Positions 1 to 12,700 of a stretch of DNA of 64,000 bases are shown here, piece by piece (the stretch's first letter is position 1; every line of letters starts with the position of its first letter). Both the position numbers and the translations under genes were made by a program. Origin of the DNA: Mytilus edulis. Taxonomy: Eukaryota > Mollusca > Bivalvia > Mytilida > Mytilidae. The DNA is taken from positions 26,245,117 to 26,309,116 of the forward strand of contig NC_092352.1 in NCBI RefSeq assembly GCF_963676685.1, written 5' to 3'. The notes under the pieces were generated by a model. It worked only from the letters and a program-made list of their open reading frames with translations, was not told where the DNA came from and did no database searches.

Positions 1-126
1 GTATGTTTGTTCTACTAAAATTTCATGACTCATAACAGAAACCAACCTGTTCTCATCTCATTATAGCTTTTTCAAAATGCTACGGTGGCATTAAGAAACA
101 GTTAGCTTTAAGAGAATATAGACTTG

Positions 127-397
127 AAACAAGGAATTATTTGAATCTGGAATAATTTTGAATTCTGGAAAATTGATTAGAAATTATTGCTGAAAACTAA
201 CCCAACTAAATAGGGTTAGCCATGCATGCATGACTAAGGTTAATTTTTCTTTCACTATCATTTCAGTATGAACTAACTAACCCCCCTTAGCCATGGGCGC
301 ATGGCTAACCCTATTTAGTTGGGTTAGTTTTCATAAAAAATTTCTGATCAATTTTCCAGAATTCAAAATTATTCCAAATTTAAATAATTCCTTGTTT
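127..397. repeat. Foldback (hairpin) repeat, ~100-bp arms
   Basis: The segment from about 127 to 235 is nearly the reverse complement of about 295-397. Both arms carry the shared block AACTAACCCAACTAAATAGG and a block around GGAATAATTTTGAATTCTGG. The loop is only about 60 bases. The structure is that of a foldback MITE. It lies just downstream of TELO2 exon 15, inside the next TELO2 intron. No coding potential is seen. Confidence 0.8.
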
Positions 398-507
398 TGA
401 GTTGAATCAAGCACGTATATTAGTTATACGTCCTTGGTTGAATCAAGGAAAAAATCAATGCATCAGTATTTTACATAGAATATCCTTAAAAAGAAAAAAC
501 TCTGTAC

Positions 508-749
508 CTGTCAAATCTTGTCATTAGTGGATAGAAAAAATGACCAGCTACTGGAGCAAATCTATTCATCGTTTTTTGTAGTTCTGGCTTACTTTTCCCT
601 TTACTGAATCTCCTAGTTTTAGTTTCTATCCTCTTCTGTACAATACTCTGCCAGGTATCTTCCTCCACCTCTACAATCTTTTTATCAGAGGGATTTATCA
701 CTGGTTGTTCTGCAGGCTGTGATAGCTCTTGTGCTGCTGATGCTAAAAC
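508..749 (-). CDS. TELO2: TELO2 exon 15 (isolated 21 kb from exon 14)
   Basis: This exon encodes 80 codons. They include AQELSQPAEQP, a basic stretch QKRIETKTRRFSKGKSK, and APVAGHFFYPLMTRFDR, which closely matches the C-terminal third of vertebrate TELO2. The acceptor is TTTTTTTCCAG before base 749 and the donor is CAG|GTACAG after 508. It is entered in phase 0 from exon 14 (ending ..RQRMDILE) and left in phase 2. The next exon should begin with the VTFDLLG-like segment. It is not in bases 1-507 and so is off the left edge. Confidence 0.95.
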
Positions 750-3700
750 CTGGAAAAAAATTGGAAACAACACGTTTAATAATTTCTTGCTTTTCTGGAT
801 TTACCTTCATCAGGAACGTTCAAAGCCAAACATTTGAAATCCGAAGATATATAAGTACAGAAACCGTTGAAGAGCCATATGTCAAAAATACCTAAAATAA
901 ATAGCCAAATTCATCAAGAGCCAACTTTGCCTGAGGAAGATGACAAAGTATGCAGATATAGATACAATATATGTGTATATGTACATTGCAGGAAAATAAA
1001 AAATGATTTGCACTGGCTACAAAGCAGGAGAAAAAATCAACAAGCCTTGCTTTTCTTCCTGATGTTTCAATATAAGTACAAATGAATTTTTACTCAACAA
1101 CGTATGTTTTTTTTTTTTTATCCTACAATTTTACACTTTCACATTAATTGTCACTCTTTTCATGATGTCACAATATCAAAATCAGAGTTAAGCAAGAAAA
1201 TTTGAGGTCATACTTGAATATTTAACTGTGAAGAACTGAGATTAAAAAACACACAGGTTGATTATAAAATAAATCAGCTAAAATTTAGAGAAATTATAAT
1301 CAAATACTAGTACACAAGTACATGGTAGTCAGTCAGATACATGCATGATTAACTTTATCATATACTTAGCTGTTAACAGTGCTAATTTGAATATCTGATT
1401 TAGATGCAACAATAAATCGCATACTTTATAATGTAAAAACACTTTCTGTTACACCATGTTCTGAATACCTCTAGAATTATCCTTTGAAATAAATGATAAA
1501 AAGAACAATATATATATAGGGTAAACTGTATATTACCCAGTTTCCTATTCTAAAGTAACCAGCAATATCAACCCTCACACTTTTTGAAGCTCTCTTTGAA
1601 ATTGATCTAACAAGTTGAAACAGCATGTGATGCACCATTTTTTAAAATCTACACTCAGATTTTTCTATTGTAAAAGGGTCCATGTTTGTCTATAGCTATC
1701 CATTGTTTTTGTTGGGTAACTGTCTCATTCATGCATTGTTTTTGTTGGGTAACTGTCTCATTTATGCATTGTTTTTGTTGGGGAACTGTCTCATGCATAC
1801 TCAACGACTTTTGTTCACACAAATGAATGAAACTTATCATGGCATTGCTTCCAGGAACAAAATATCTATCAAGTATAAGATGGCTTTTATCATATGTGTG
1901 AGTCAACTTAAAAATTATTAATCTTCATTTAGACAATCAAATAAACTATAATTATAATTTTCAATCGTTTTATTATCATCAATAACAATTCATAAAAAAG
2001 TAACAAGTTATTTACAATTATTATCACAGTTAATAGCACTATAACAGTTCAAAGTTCATTTAGATCTATAAATATTCATTCTTATTTTCATAACATTGCA
2101 AGGGTACGTAAATCAGTTGTGCCATTCTTCTTTTTAAAACTTTCTCTGAATTTTAAAAGTTTTTTTACCACAGAATTTTTCCTTTCAACATGAACTTGTT
2201 CATCATTGGAAGTAACAGCAGGTTTCTTGAATATTTTATCATCTGCACAGTCTTTGGCTCTACAGTTCTGCATATTGGCTCTTGTACTACTACGAGGAAT
2301 TGTTCTGGATGAATTGTAAAGTGGGTTTTCTATGCTCAAACTGTCAGAAAATATTTCATTCTTGTGTGTAGATTTCCTTGTTATCAAAGACATTCCATTA
2401 ATAGTCTCATTTGGAAGAAGATTCAGTTTTGAATCCATCTTGTGAGATCTGACCGTGACCTTTGACATCTGTCTGGATGAATGGGATGGCCTGTTTGACC
2501 TTTTCTTTACTGATCTCAAGTAAGCTTCCTCTAGAGGCACATCAGTCGAGGAATGTTGAAGAGACCATGTAAACACACTTTCAGTATTTGTGTTTGTAAC
2601 AGTTACATCCCTTTCAACAGTTGCTTCCCTTTTGTTAGATACACTTGATGATATAGGCTTCATCTGAAGATCTTTAATCTTGATTACAGGTGAAAAAGAC
2701 TTGTGCACTTTTCTCCCAGAACGTGGTTTATACAGCATTGTTGATGAAGCTTTTGGAACAGATACTCCCCTGCAAACTGGTTTACATCTCTTTTGAACTA
2801 CTGGTTCTTCAATCATAGTGGAAGAGGCCAGAGGATTTGAACCTTGACCTTTTGATGATCCAAATGATTGTTTCTTCTTTTGGTTTCCATTAACAAAATT
2901 CCCAGCAATAAATGAAGTAGAAAATTGAAATGAATCTTCTAGATTATAAACATCTTCATCTTCACATCCTTCAATCTCCCTCTCAAAAAATACAGTTTCT
3001 TCCTCGTCATCAGATATCTCAGTATCAGTAGACATTGGAGAGTGTTCTGCATCACTACATCCATCAGATTGAAGCTGTTCTCTGTAAGATGAAGAGTCAT
3101 TTAAAGTGTTGATAAGAAGGCATTTCTGAATATCCAAATCTGTTAATCCTTTAGGTGTAAGCATAAAGGTGGGGGTCATGGGGTCAACTGGTACAAGATT
3201 TTTGTTTGGAGTAACAGGAAACTGTGATTGGTTTATCCCAGCAGTGGACAAGACGTCTTTGAATTGTTGTCGTAACTCCTCAAAATCTGATAAGAATTCT
3301 TGTTCTTGTCTTTTGATAGCAAGCTGAATAAGAAAAAACTAGATTTTAAAACAGTTAAATTACAGAATTTGTATCTAATTTCGTTATTAACACTATCGTT
3401 ATAATCATATTAGAACTGTTTAGCTTTAATGTTAGCACAGAAAAATTTCATTGTTAACACAGAAATGTTTACAGACAAAAGTATAATTCATTGTTTATAC
3501 AAAAAATATCTAATTCGATTGTTGGAACAGAAAGTTGTTGGCTACATTTTGTTTTTCTAGTATCACATGGAAACCTTCTAAGAAATATTCGAAAAGGATA
3601 ATTACAAAAACAAATACATTTAGATAACTTACCATATTTGCTTCTAACATTTGATAGTTTTCATTTTGGAAGTCATTCTGCATATCTGCATCTTTCAAAG

Positions 3701-6700
3701 TCCAGTCTAAAAAAATAAAAAATAAATAAATTAACATAAAATCTTATAATAAAAAAAATGTTACAATTACTTCTTTACCATGTTTACTATGGACTGTTTT
3801 CTGAACAATAAAACTTGTAAATATTTACATATTACTCAATAAATTAAAAAACATAAATTTTCTTTTTTTTATCAACAATTAAATTTAAAAGTAGAACTAA
3901 AAACATCCTTTATAAATTCTAAGAAATAAAACTTACCATTTAAATTATTCAAGTTCTTCATGTTGAAATCTTCCCAAATATTGTTTATTGTAAGTAGTAA
4001 TTATGTAAAACTTGTAGATTTTTGATAAAGAGATGAAATTGCAATTGATGACAAATGTAGATTTCAGATAACATATATACCTAGGCTATACAACTGTGTG
4101 AAAATTACTTACAAGTAATTATTACACATTACAAATTAATTAGTACTTAATGCAGTCATCAAGTACTTATTAATTGTGTATCTTTAGGTTAAATTAACAA
4201 GTACTTAAATTAATGAATCAAGTACATGTTATTTGTACCTTTAGGTCAAATGAGATTAAATTTTGTGTTAATTAACAATTCTGCTAGTGTTAATTAATTG
4301 TAGGAAAGTTGACACATTTTTTAAGTCAGAAAAAGAGTAGGATGTAATTACATGATTAATTAACAAAAGTGCTTTTAATTTGTATTTTTCTAAATGATTA
4401 ATAACATATGCATGGGTCATATTTTGCTATCATTACTAGCAATACAAGGCAATTTCAATTTTATAAAAATGTTTAAAATCTTTGTTGGTCATTTTAAATA
4501 AATGTTTGAAATTGCAAAATTAAATTTAATTTAGAGCAACCCTTGTCATAAGCAAATTAAAACAAAAAGTTCTTGTAAAACAACATATTTCAAATCCAAA
4601 TTGGCATGAAAAACATGAAAAATGTGAAAACAATTCAACTGAGAATACTAATGGCCTATTTTATAACTAAACAATTAACAAAATCAATTATGATAGAGAA
4701 GAAGCAACGACTTGGAACAGGCAAATAAAGAATGTAGCTGGGTTAAACATATTAGTGAGCCCTCAATCTTCGTCTAACCTGGGACAGTAGTGTAACAGCA
4801 TGACATGTGAAAACTCAGAAAAATCAGTTGCAATAGTCTTAGAATATCAAAATATAAGTACAAAGCACAAAATAAGAGTACTCGCAGTAACTGAAACCTA
4901 GCCCAAAGACAATAACAACATAACAATAAAACATGCTCTCCCAGAAGAATGTATCAATTTTAACATATCCAACAGATTTAGTGTAAAATATCATAAACAG
5001 TCTAAGAAACCTGACCTAGTGCAATACCAAAATATCGTTACACATTATAACAAGAGGCTGTCACAACGACAGCAAACCAGATTTATTAACATTTATTTGT
5101 GTCCTGGCAATATCACAAGAACAATTAGTGATGAATGGTAAAAGTGAAAATCGTCAATATCAAATTTGACCTCCATTTTGTCATCAGTATCAACATATTA
5201 AAATTTGAAAAGCTTAGATTGAATGGTTCATGAGTAAATGCTACAACGTGAATGGAAACACCATTTTACGATCTTTCAAGAACCATAACTCCTGAACAGT
5301 AAAAGTCAAAATCGTCATTATTGAACTTGACCTCTATTTTGTCATCAGTAACAACATATAAAAATTTCAAAAGCTTTGGTTGAATGGTTTATGAGAAAAT
5401 GCACAGACACAACTGGAAACACCATTTTTCAATCTTTCAAGAACCATAACTCCTGAACGGTAAAAGTCAAAATCATCATTATTGAACTTGACCTCCATTT
5501 TGTCATCAGTAACAACATATTAAAATTTGGGAAGCTTTGGTAGAACAGTTCATGCATAAATGCACGGACACGACTGGAAACTCCATTTTTCAATCTTTCA
5601 AGAACCATAACTCCTTAATGGTAAAAGTCAAAATCGCCATTATTGAACTTGACCTCTATTTTGTCATCAGTAACAATATATACAAATTTCAAAAGCTTTG
5701 GTTGAATGGTTCATGAGAAAATGCACAGACACAACTGCAAACACCATTTTTCAATCTTTCAAGAACCATAACTCCTGAACGGTAAAAGTTAAAATCATCA
5801 TTATTATACTTGACCTCCATTTTGTCATCAGTAACAACATATTAAAATTTGGGAAGCTTTGGTAGAACAGTTCATGCGTAAATGCACGGAAACGACTGGA
5901 AACTCCATTTTTCAATCTTTCAAGAACCATAACTCCTGAATGGAAAAAGTCAAAATCGCCATTATTTAACTTGACCTTCATTTAGTTGTCAGTAACAACA
6001 TATTAAAATTTTAAAAGCTTTGGTTTTGGTCCGACCGCCCGCCGTACATCCCTAAATCAATAACCGACATTTTTGTCACAAAAATCCGGTTAAAAAGGAT
6101 GTAGATATATGTTCCAGACCATATGAGTATTTGGACCGTACGCATACAGTCTGGACCGTATGAATACTTTTTCAAAATACTCATACGGTCGGACCGTAAT
6201 GTATGGTCTGATTAATAGTAAGAAGTTGTCAAAGTTAATTAGATGCATATAACAGATTAATATAAATTAACTATCAAATTGTTATAAAAAAGTTTAATTG
6301 TAATTGAAAAAAAAATCTTTTAATGATTTAAAAAAATCACACTAATTAAATCTGTTAATCTCTTGTATCTAGTATGTCGATCACTCAGTAAAATAATTGA
6401 ATAATGATCACTAAAATTGAAAATATCAGAAGTAAATATAATGTGGGAGGACAATTGTTTTAGAATATTTAGCAACTTTACAAAAAAATGCAAATGCTAA
6501 GGAACATACTTGAACTGCAAAAATGTAAATGTGAAAAATATTAGTACGTTACTTGTGGTAGCAAGTGTAACATTGGTTGAGAGTACCAAAATTAGGATAA
6601 AGATATAATATTAAACAAATATTTAATTTCAATTGTTCATTTGTTCATGTTATCAGTGTAATTGTAATAATATTAATTAGTAAAACTAAAAATAAAGATT

Positions 6701-9700
6701 GTGATTAATGTTAATTTGTTTAAATTTAACCCATATTATCTAATAGCATGTATGGTCAGCTCGTACTGGACCATACATGTATACTCATACAGTCCGACCG
6801 TACAGGTATGGTCGGACTTTAAGAGTATATGTATACGGTCCAAATACTCATATGGTCTTGAACATATATAATAATAAGGAGATGTGTTATGATGGTCAAT
6901 AGGACCAAAGTTTAAATCAAGTGGATGTTAGCAATTATAGGCAATCATACATTCTTCAACAATGAGAAAAACCCATTCTGTATAGTTGTCTATGAAGACC
7001 CTGACATGAACAATATGGAACTATTCAATTGTGAAAACTAAGGCCTATTTATTACTCTAAGTTTCGAAAAGCAAATATGACAGACATTGAACCAACTACA
7101 AACACTGAACTTCAGGTTCCTGACTTGGGACAGGCACATTTAAATGTGGCAGGGTTTAACATGTGCCAATCCTTCTCCTAACCTGGGACAGTGGTGTAAT
7201 AGTAAAACATACAGCAAACTATAACAAGAGTGCACAGGCTGAAATGTCTGGCCTGTTTTACTTATCATTGAATTCATGGAATATCCAAAATGGCAAATAC
7301 CAAGGCAGAGAGGGGAATTTGAGGCAAATTCATCGGCAACGATGAAAAACAGGCTAATTCATTTGAAATGAGGAAAAAAAGTTAGAATATGCAAAAAATA
7401 CACTGGCTTACAACCAATCAAAATCCGGCATTCTTATATAAAGTGTAATTATGTCAAATAAATCATGCCAGACAGACATTTACATCTTAAAATAATTCAG
7501 TACTGTACAGCTAAAAACACTTGAGAAACAATAAAACCAAAAGGTTAAACATTGACCAAGTGCCAGACAGACATCTTACAATCATTCCATACACCAAATA
7601 TTGTTCACCTATTGCTTATAGCATCTGATAAACTGACAAAATTACAAAAACTTATCATTGACCATTAAACCATGAAAATGAGGTTCAGTTCAGTAAAACT
7701 TGTCAGACTGTCATAGATATAAGAAGATGTGGTATGCTTGCCTTTGAGACAACTCGCAATCCAAGTCACAATTTATAAAAGTAAAAGGAAGTAAAATGAA
7801 AGGTCAACACAGAGCCTTGGCTCACACCAAACATGTACACTTTACAATCATTCCACACACCAATTATAGTGGCTTTATTTCTTATAGTAACCAAGTAAAA
7901 GACAAAACCATAAAGTCTAAACACTGTCACACGAACAATGAAGTTGAGATCAAGGTCAGATGAAACCTGTCAGTCAGACATGTACACCTGACAATCATTC
8001 TGTACACAAAATATTGGGAAAGGCACATACAGAATGTGGTGGGAATGTGTAAGTTGACTTTTAACAATTTTTGTGGCTAATTTGGTCAAGATTGGCTTAT
8101 TGATTTTTCAGATCAATTGTTTATCAAGATGGATAACAACAAACACCATGTGATCATTGTGATGGCATGGACTTCCATTACAAAGTCAGTGGAAAACAAG
8201 CCTAACCTCCAAATAGTTTAAAATCTGACGCAAATAAAGAATCTGGTGATTTATTTTTGTTATATTCTAATGCTTTTTAAACCTTTACCAAATATCACTG
8301 TGCTTAAACGGCTGTGGGTAACTTAAGTTACCCACAGCCCAAGATGGCGGACTCTAAACTCGTTGATATTTAATTCATACAAAATGTACCTTTTGCGACG
8401 TTTTTCATGCAGCATGTAAATATTTATAGGATTACTGAATAAAGAAATGACTAACAATTACCATAAATTTGTTAATATAGAGTTCACTAAAGCGCAAGGT
8501 CAACTTTAAAAAATGCATAACATGTCCGTAACTTTCTGATCGAAACTAAGCAGACTGTCCGTAACTTTATTTTTAGATGTGGGTAACTTTTCATTTAAAA
8601 TTTTAAGAATTATAATTTCAACAATTAGAAGACAATTAACATCATATTTGTAACCTTCGCGGCCGTTTATACTACTCATTCACCACCAAATGTGATTTTA
8701 TTAACGCATCATACTTACACCACAGAAGTTTTATGTGGGGTTTGTGGTACTCCATCCTGGTTATGGTTTGAACTTTTATTTACTGATGTGCGTCTTATCG
8801 ACGTTTTTCGCTTGTCAGACCAAGGCTTTTCCATACTCTTTAATGTTTTGAGTTTAATTATATGTTTGCGGTTTACTTTCACCTCTGTTTCTTTATTTTG
8901 ATGAATACTCTTTGACGCGGCTCGGTATTTATACATCCCACCAGTTAGTTATAGTGTTATGATTTTTTGAATATGTTTCCTAGTATGTTTTTTTTCTCTC
9001 TTTGTATGTTATCAGGGGTTGTTAGACTATTAAATTACCCTGTTGTCCTACATAGTTATTTATATTTTTATATACAAGTCGAATTGTTACACTATGTTGA
9101 CTGCTCTTTTCCTTTTATTGTCACTGACTTTTACCTATTGTGTCTTTTAGTTTTATTCAGTTTAATGAGATTTAATGCAACTTGCATACAAATGAAATAT
9201 GCAGCTAGCTGTAAAACTAGGTTTATTCATTTATACAAAATGTCCTTTTTTTAAAGTTTTCCCATTTACTGTAAATCTTGGCCAGGGTCCCGCAATATCA
9301 CCGTGCGCAACGTCCAGATTGACACCCCTTTTATTTTACTGTCAATGCTGATGGGATTTGTTTTTGTGGGGATGAGAGAAACGTGTTTTTGGATTTTTCA
9401 AAAAGACGGAAAAAGTTTGTGCACTTAAGTCTCGTATAGTCTATCCACTGCATGCCTGGGCAATTTGGGTTCCCCTCCAAAATCCTGGATTCACGCTACC
9501 CTTGTCGTTGCTGGCAGAAAATCAGTAACTGTATACACGCTACATGTATGTGTAAAAAATACTTGTGTAGTCTACTTGTTCAAAAATAAAAACGAACAAT
9601 GATGTTTCAACAGTTTATCTGCTATGATCGGAAACAACCCTCCGAACTAGGCGATTCGGGTACCCCGACGTTATACAAAATGAGACCCGAGTTTTGCGGA

Positions 9701-12700
9701 TTTATCGTGTTTTTTTTCATATTTTTCCCAATTTTGTCTTCCATCGATACAATGAATTATATCATACTAGACATCTACTTCGTTTTGTGAATATGTATTC
9801 GATGCAATCTCTATCATCAGTTTAAACATTACATCCGCGTATGTCGATTCTTTGAAAGTTACGGACATCTCTATTGGTATGATGAAGAAAGTTACGGACA
9901 AGTTGTTTTGAAGTTACGGACAGCCTAAGTGTTTTTTAAAATCGTGCTGTGATCGTTTATTTTGTAGAATTTAATCACCTTTCCAGTTTAGGGGTTTCCC
10001 TACACGATTAATACAACTTTTAAATTCAGTTGTTTAATTGATGCATTCGTGGTATTGTTATTCTATAGAAGAAAAGTATCTAACCGACGCAAGGCGGCTC
10101 CATCTTGGGCTGTGGGTAACTTAAGTTACCCACAGCCGTTTAAGCACAGTGAATATCATAGTCTGTGAAATCAAAATTGCCGGGTAAATTTATTCACAGT
10201 TTTTCTAGAATCTTTCTCATTAAGAATTGACACTTGTTAATTGTTAGATACTGCATGTTTACTTCTAGATTTCTTTTTGTTTTCTTTTTGTATGGTCACT
10301 GTCTAATTATTTATATCCAACATCTCCTTTCACTAATGCAAACTGTATGTTACTAAAGATGTAAATAAACAACAAATCTTACCAAGCATTAGACAGCTTA
10401 TTTCATATGAGTGACCTTGACCAACTTATATCATATGAGTGACCTTGACCAACAAATATCATGAGAGTGACCTTGACCAACTTTTATCATATGAGAGAAC
10501 TTGACCAACTTATATCATATGAGAGAACTTGACCAACTTATATCATATGAGTGACCTTGACTAACCTATATCAAATGAGTAACCTTGACTAACGTATATC
10601 ATATGAGTGACATTGACCAACTTATATCATAAGAGTGACATTGACCAACTTATATAATATGAGAGAACTTGACCAATTTATATAATAGGAGTGACCTTGA
10701 CCAACTTATATCATATGAATGACCTTGACCAATGTATATCATATGAGTGACCTTGACAAACAAATATCATATAAGTGACCTTGACCAACTTATATCATAT
10801 GAGTGACCTTGACCAACTTATATCATATGAGTGACCTTGACCAACTTATATCATATGAGTGACCTTGACCAACTTATACCATATGAGTGACCTTGACCAA
10901 CTTATATTATATGAGAGAACTTGACTAACTTAAACATTAATATTCTTCATTAAGATAAACAAATGAATTACAATACAAATTCAATTTTTCAACCTTTTTA
11001 TTAGCATCAATAACAATTCATAAAAAGTAAAGAATTTCTACAATAATTATCACAATAAATAGCACTATACCAGTTCAAAGTTCATTTGAATCTATAAATT
11101 GTCATTCTAAGTCTTTATAACATTGCAAGGGTACATAAATCAGTTGTACCATTCTTCTTTTTAAAACTTTCTCTGAATCTTAAAAGTTTTTTCACAACAG
11201 AATTTTTCCTTTCAACACGAACTTGTTCATCATTGGAAGTAACAACAGGTTTCTTAAATACTTTATCATCTGCACTGTCTTTGGCTCTACAGTTCTGTAT
11301 ATTGGCTCTCGTACTACTACGAGGAATTGTTCTGGATGAATTGTAAAGTGGGTTTACTATGCTCAAACTGTCAGACAATATTTCATTCTTGTTTGTAGAT
11401 TTCCCTTTTATCAAAGACATTCCATTAATAGTCTCATTTGGAAGTAGATTTAGTTTTGAAGCCATCTTGTGAGATCTGACCGTGACCTTTGACATCTGTC
11501 TGGATGAATGGGTCGGCCTGTTTGACCTTTTCTTTACAGTTCTCAAATAAGATTCCTCTAGAGGCACATCTGTTGAGGAATGTTGAAGAGACCATGTAAA
11601 CACACTTTCAGTATTTGTGTTTGTAACAGTTACATCCCTTTCAACAGTTGCTTCCCTTTTGTTAGATACACTTGATGATATAGGCTTCATCTGAAGGTCT
11701 TTGATCTTGATTACAGGTGAAAAAGACTTGTGCACTTTTCTCTCAGGACGTGGTTCATACAGCAATGTTGATGAAGCTTTTGGAACAGATACTCCCCTGC
11801 AAACTGGTTTACATCTCTTTTGAACTACTGGTTCTTCAACCATGGTGGAAGAAGCCAGAGGATTTGAACCTTGACCCTTTGATGATCCAAATGATTGTTT
11901 TTTCTTTGGGTTTCCATTAACAAAATTCCCAGCAATAAACGAGGTAGAAAATTGAAATGAATTTTCTAGATTATAAACAGCCTCATCTTCACAGCCTTCA
12001 ACCTCCCTCTCAAAAAATACGGTTTCATCCTCCTCATCAGAGAACTCAGTATCGGTAGACATTGGAGAGTGTTCTGCATCACTGCATCCATCAGATTGAA
12101 GCTGGTCTCTGTAAGATGAGGAGTCATTTAAAGTGTTGATAAGAAGGCATTTCTGAATATCCAAATCTGTTAATCCTTTAGGTGTAAGCATAAAGGTGGG
12201 GGTCATGGGGTCAACTGGTACAAGATTTTTGTTTGGAGTAACAGGAAACTGGGATTGGTTTATCCCAGCAGTGGACAAGACATCTTTGAATTGTTGTCGT
12301 AACTCCTCAAAATCTGCTAAGAATTCTTGTTCTTGTCTTTTGATAGCAAGCTGAATAAGAAAAAACTAGATTTTAAAACAGTTAAATTACAGAATTTGTA
12401 TCTAATTTTGTTATTAACACTATCGTTATAATCGTTATTAGAACATGTTTAGCTTTAATGTTAGCACTGAAAAATTTCATTGTTAACACAGAAATGTTAT
12501 CAGACAAAAATCTAATTCATTGTTTATACAAAAAATATCTTATTCGATTGTTGGAACAGAAAGTTGTTGGCTACATTTTGTTTTTCTAGTATCACATGGA
12601 AACCTTCTAAGAAATATTTGAAAAGGATAATTACGAAAACAAATACATTAGATAACTTACCATATTTGCTTCTAACATTTGATAGTTTTCATTTTGGAAG

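Noticed and set aside
8692-9254. Frames inside the CACTGTG element as a transposase
   Set aside because: They are short, overlapping on both strands and hydrophobic or low-complexity. No DDE or RAG-like motif was seen.
10390-10935. CRISPR-like array
   Set aside because: Repeats are contiguous without unique spacers and the genome is eukaryotic, so this is a minisatellite.
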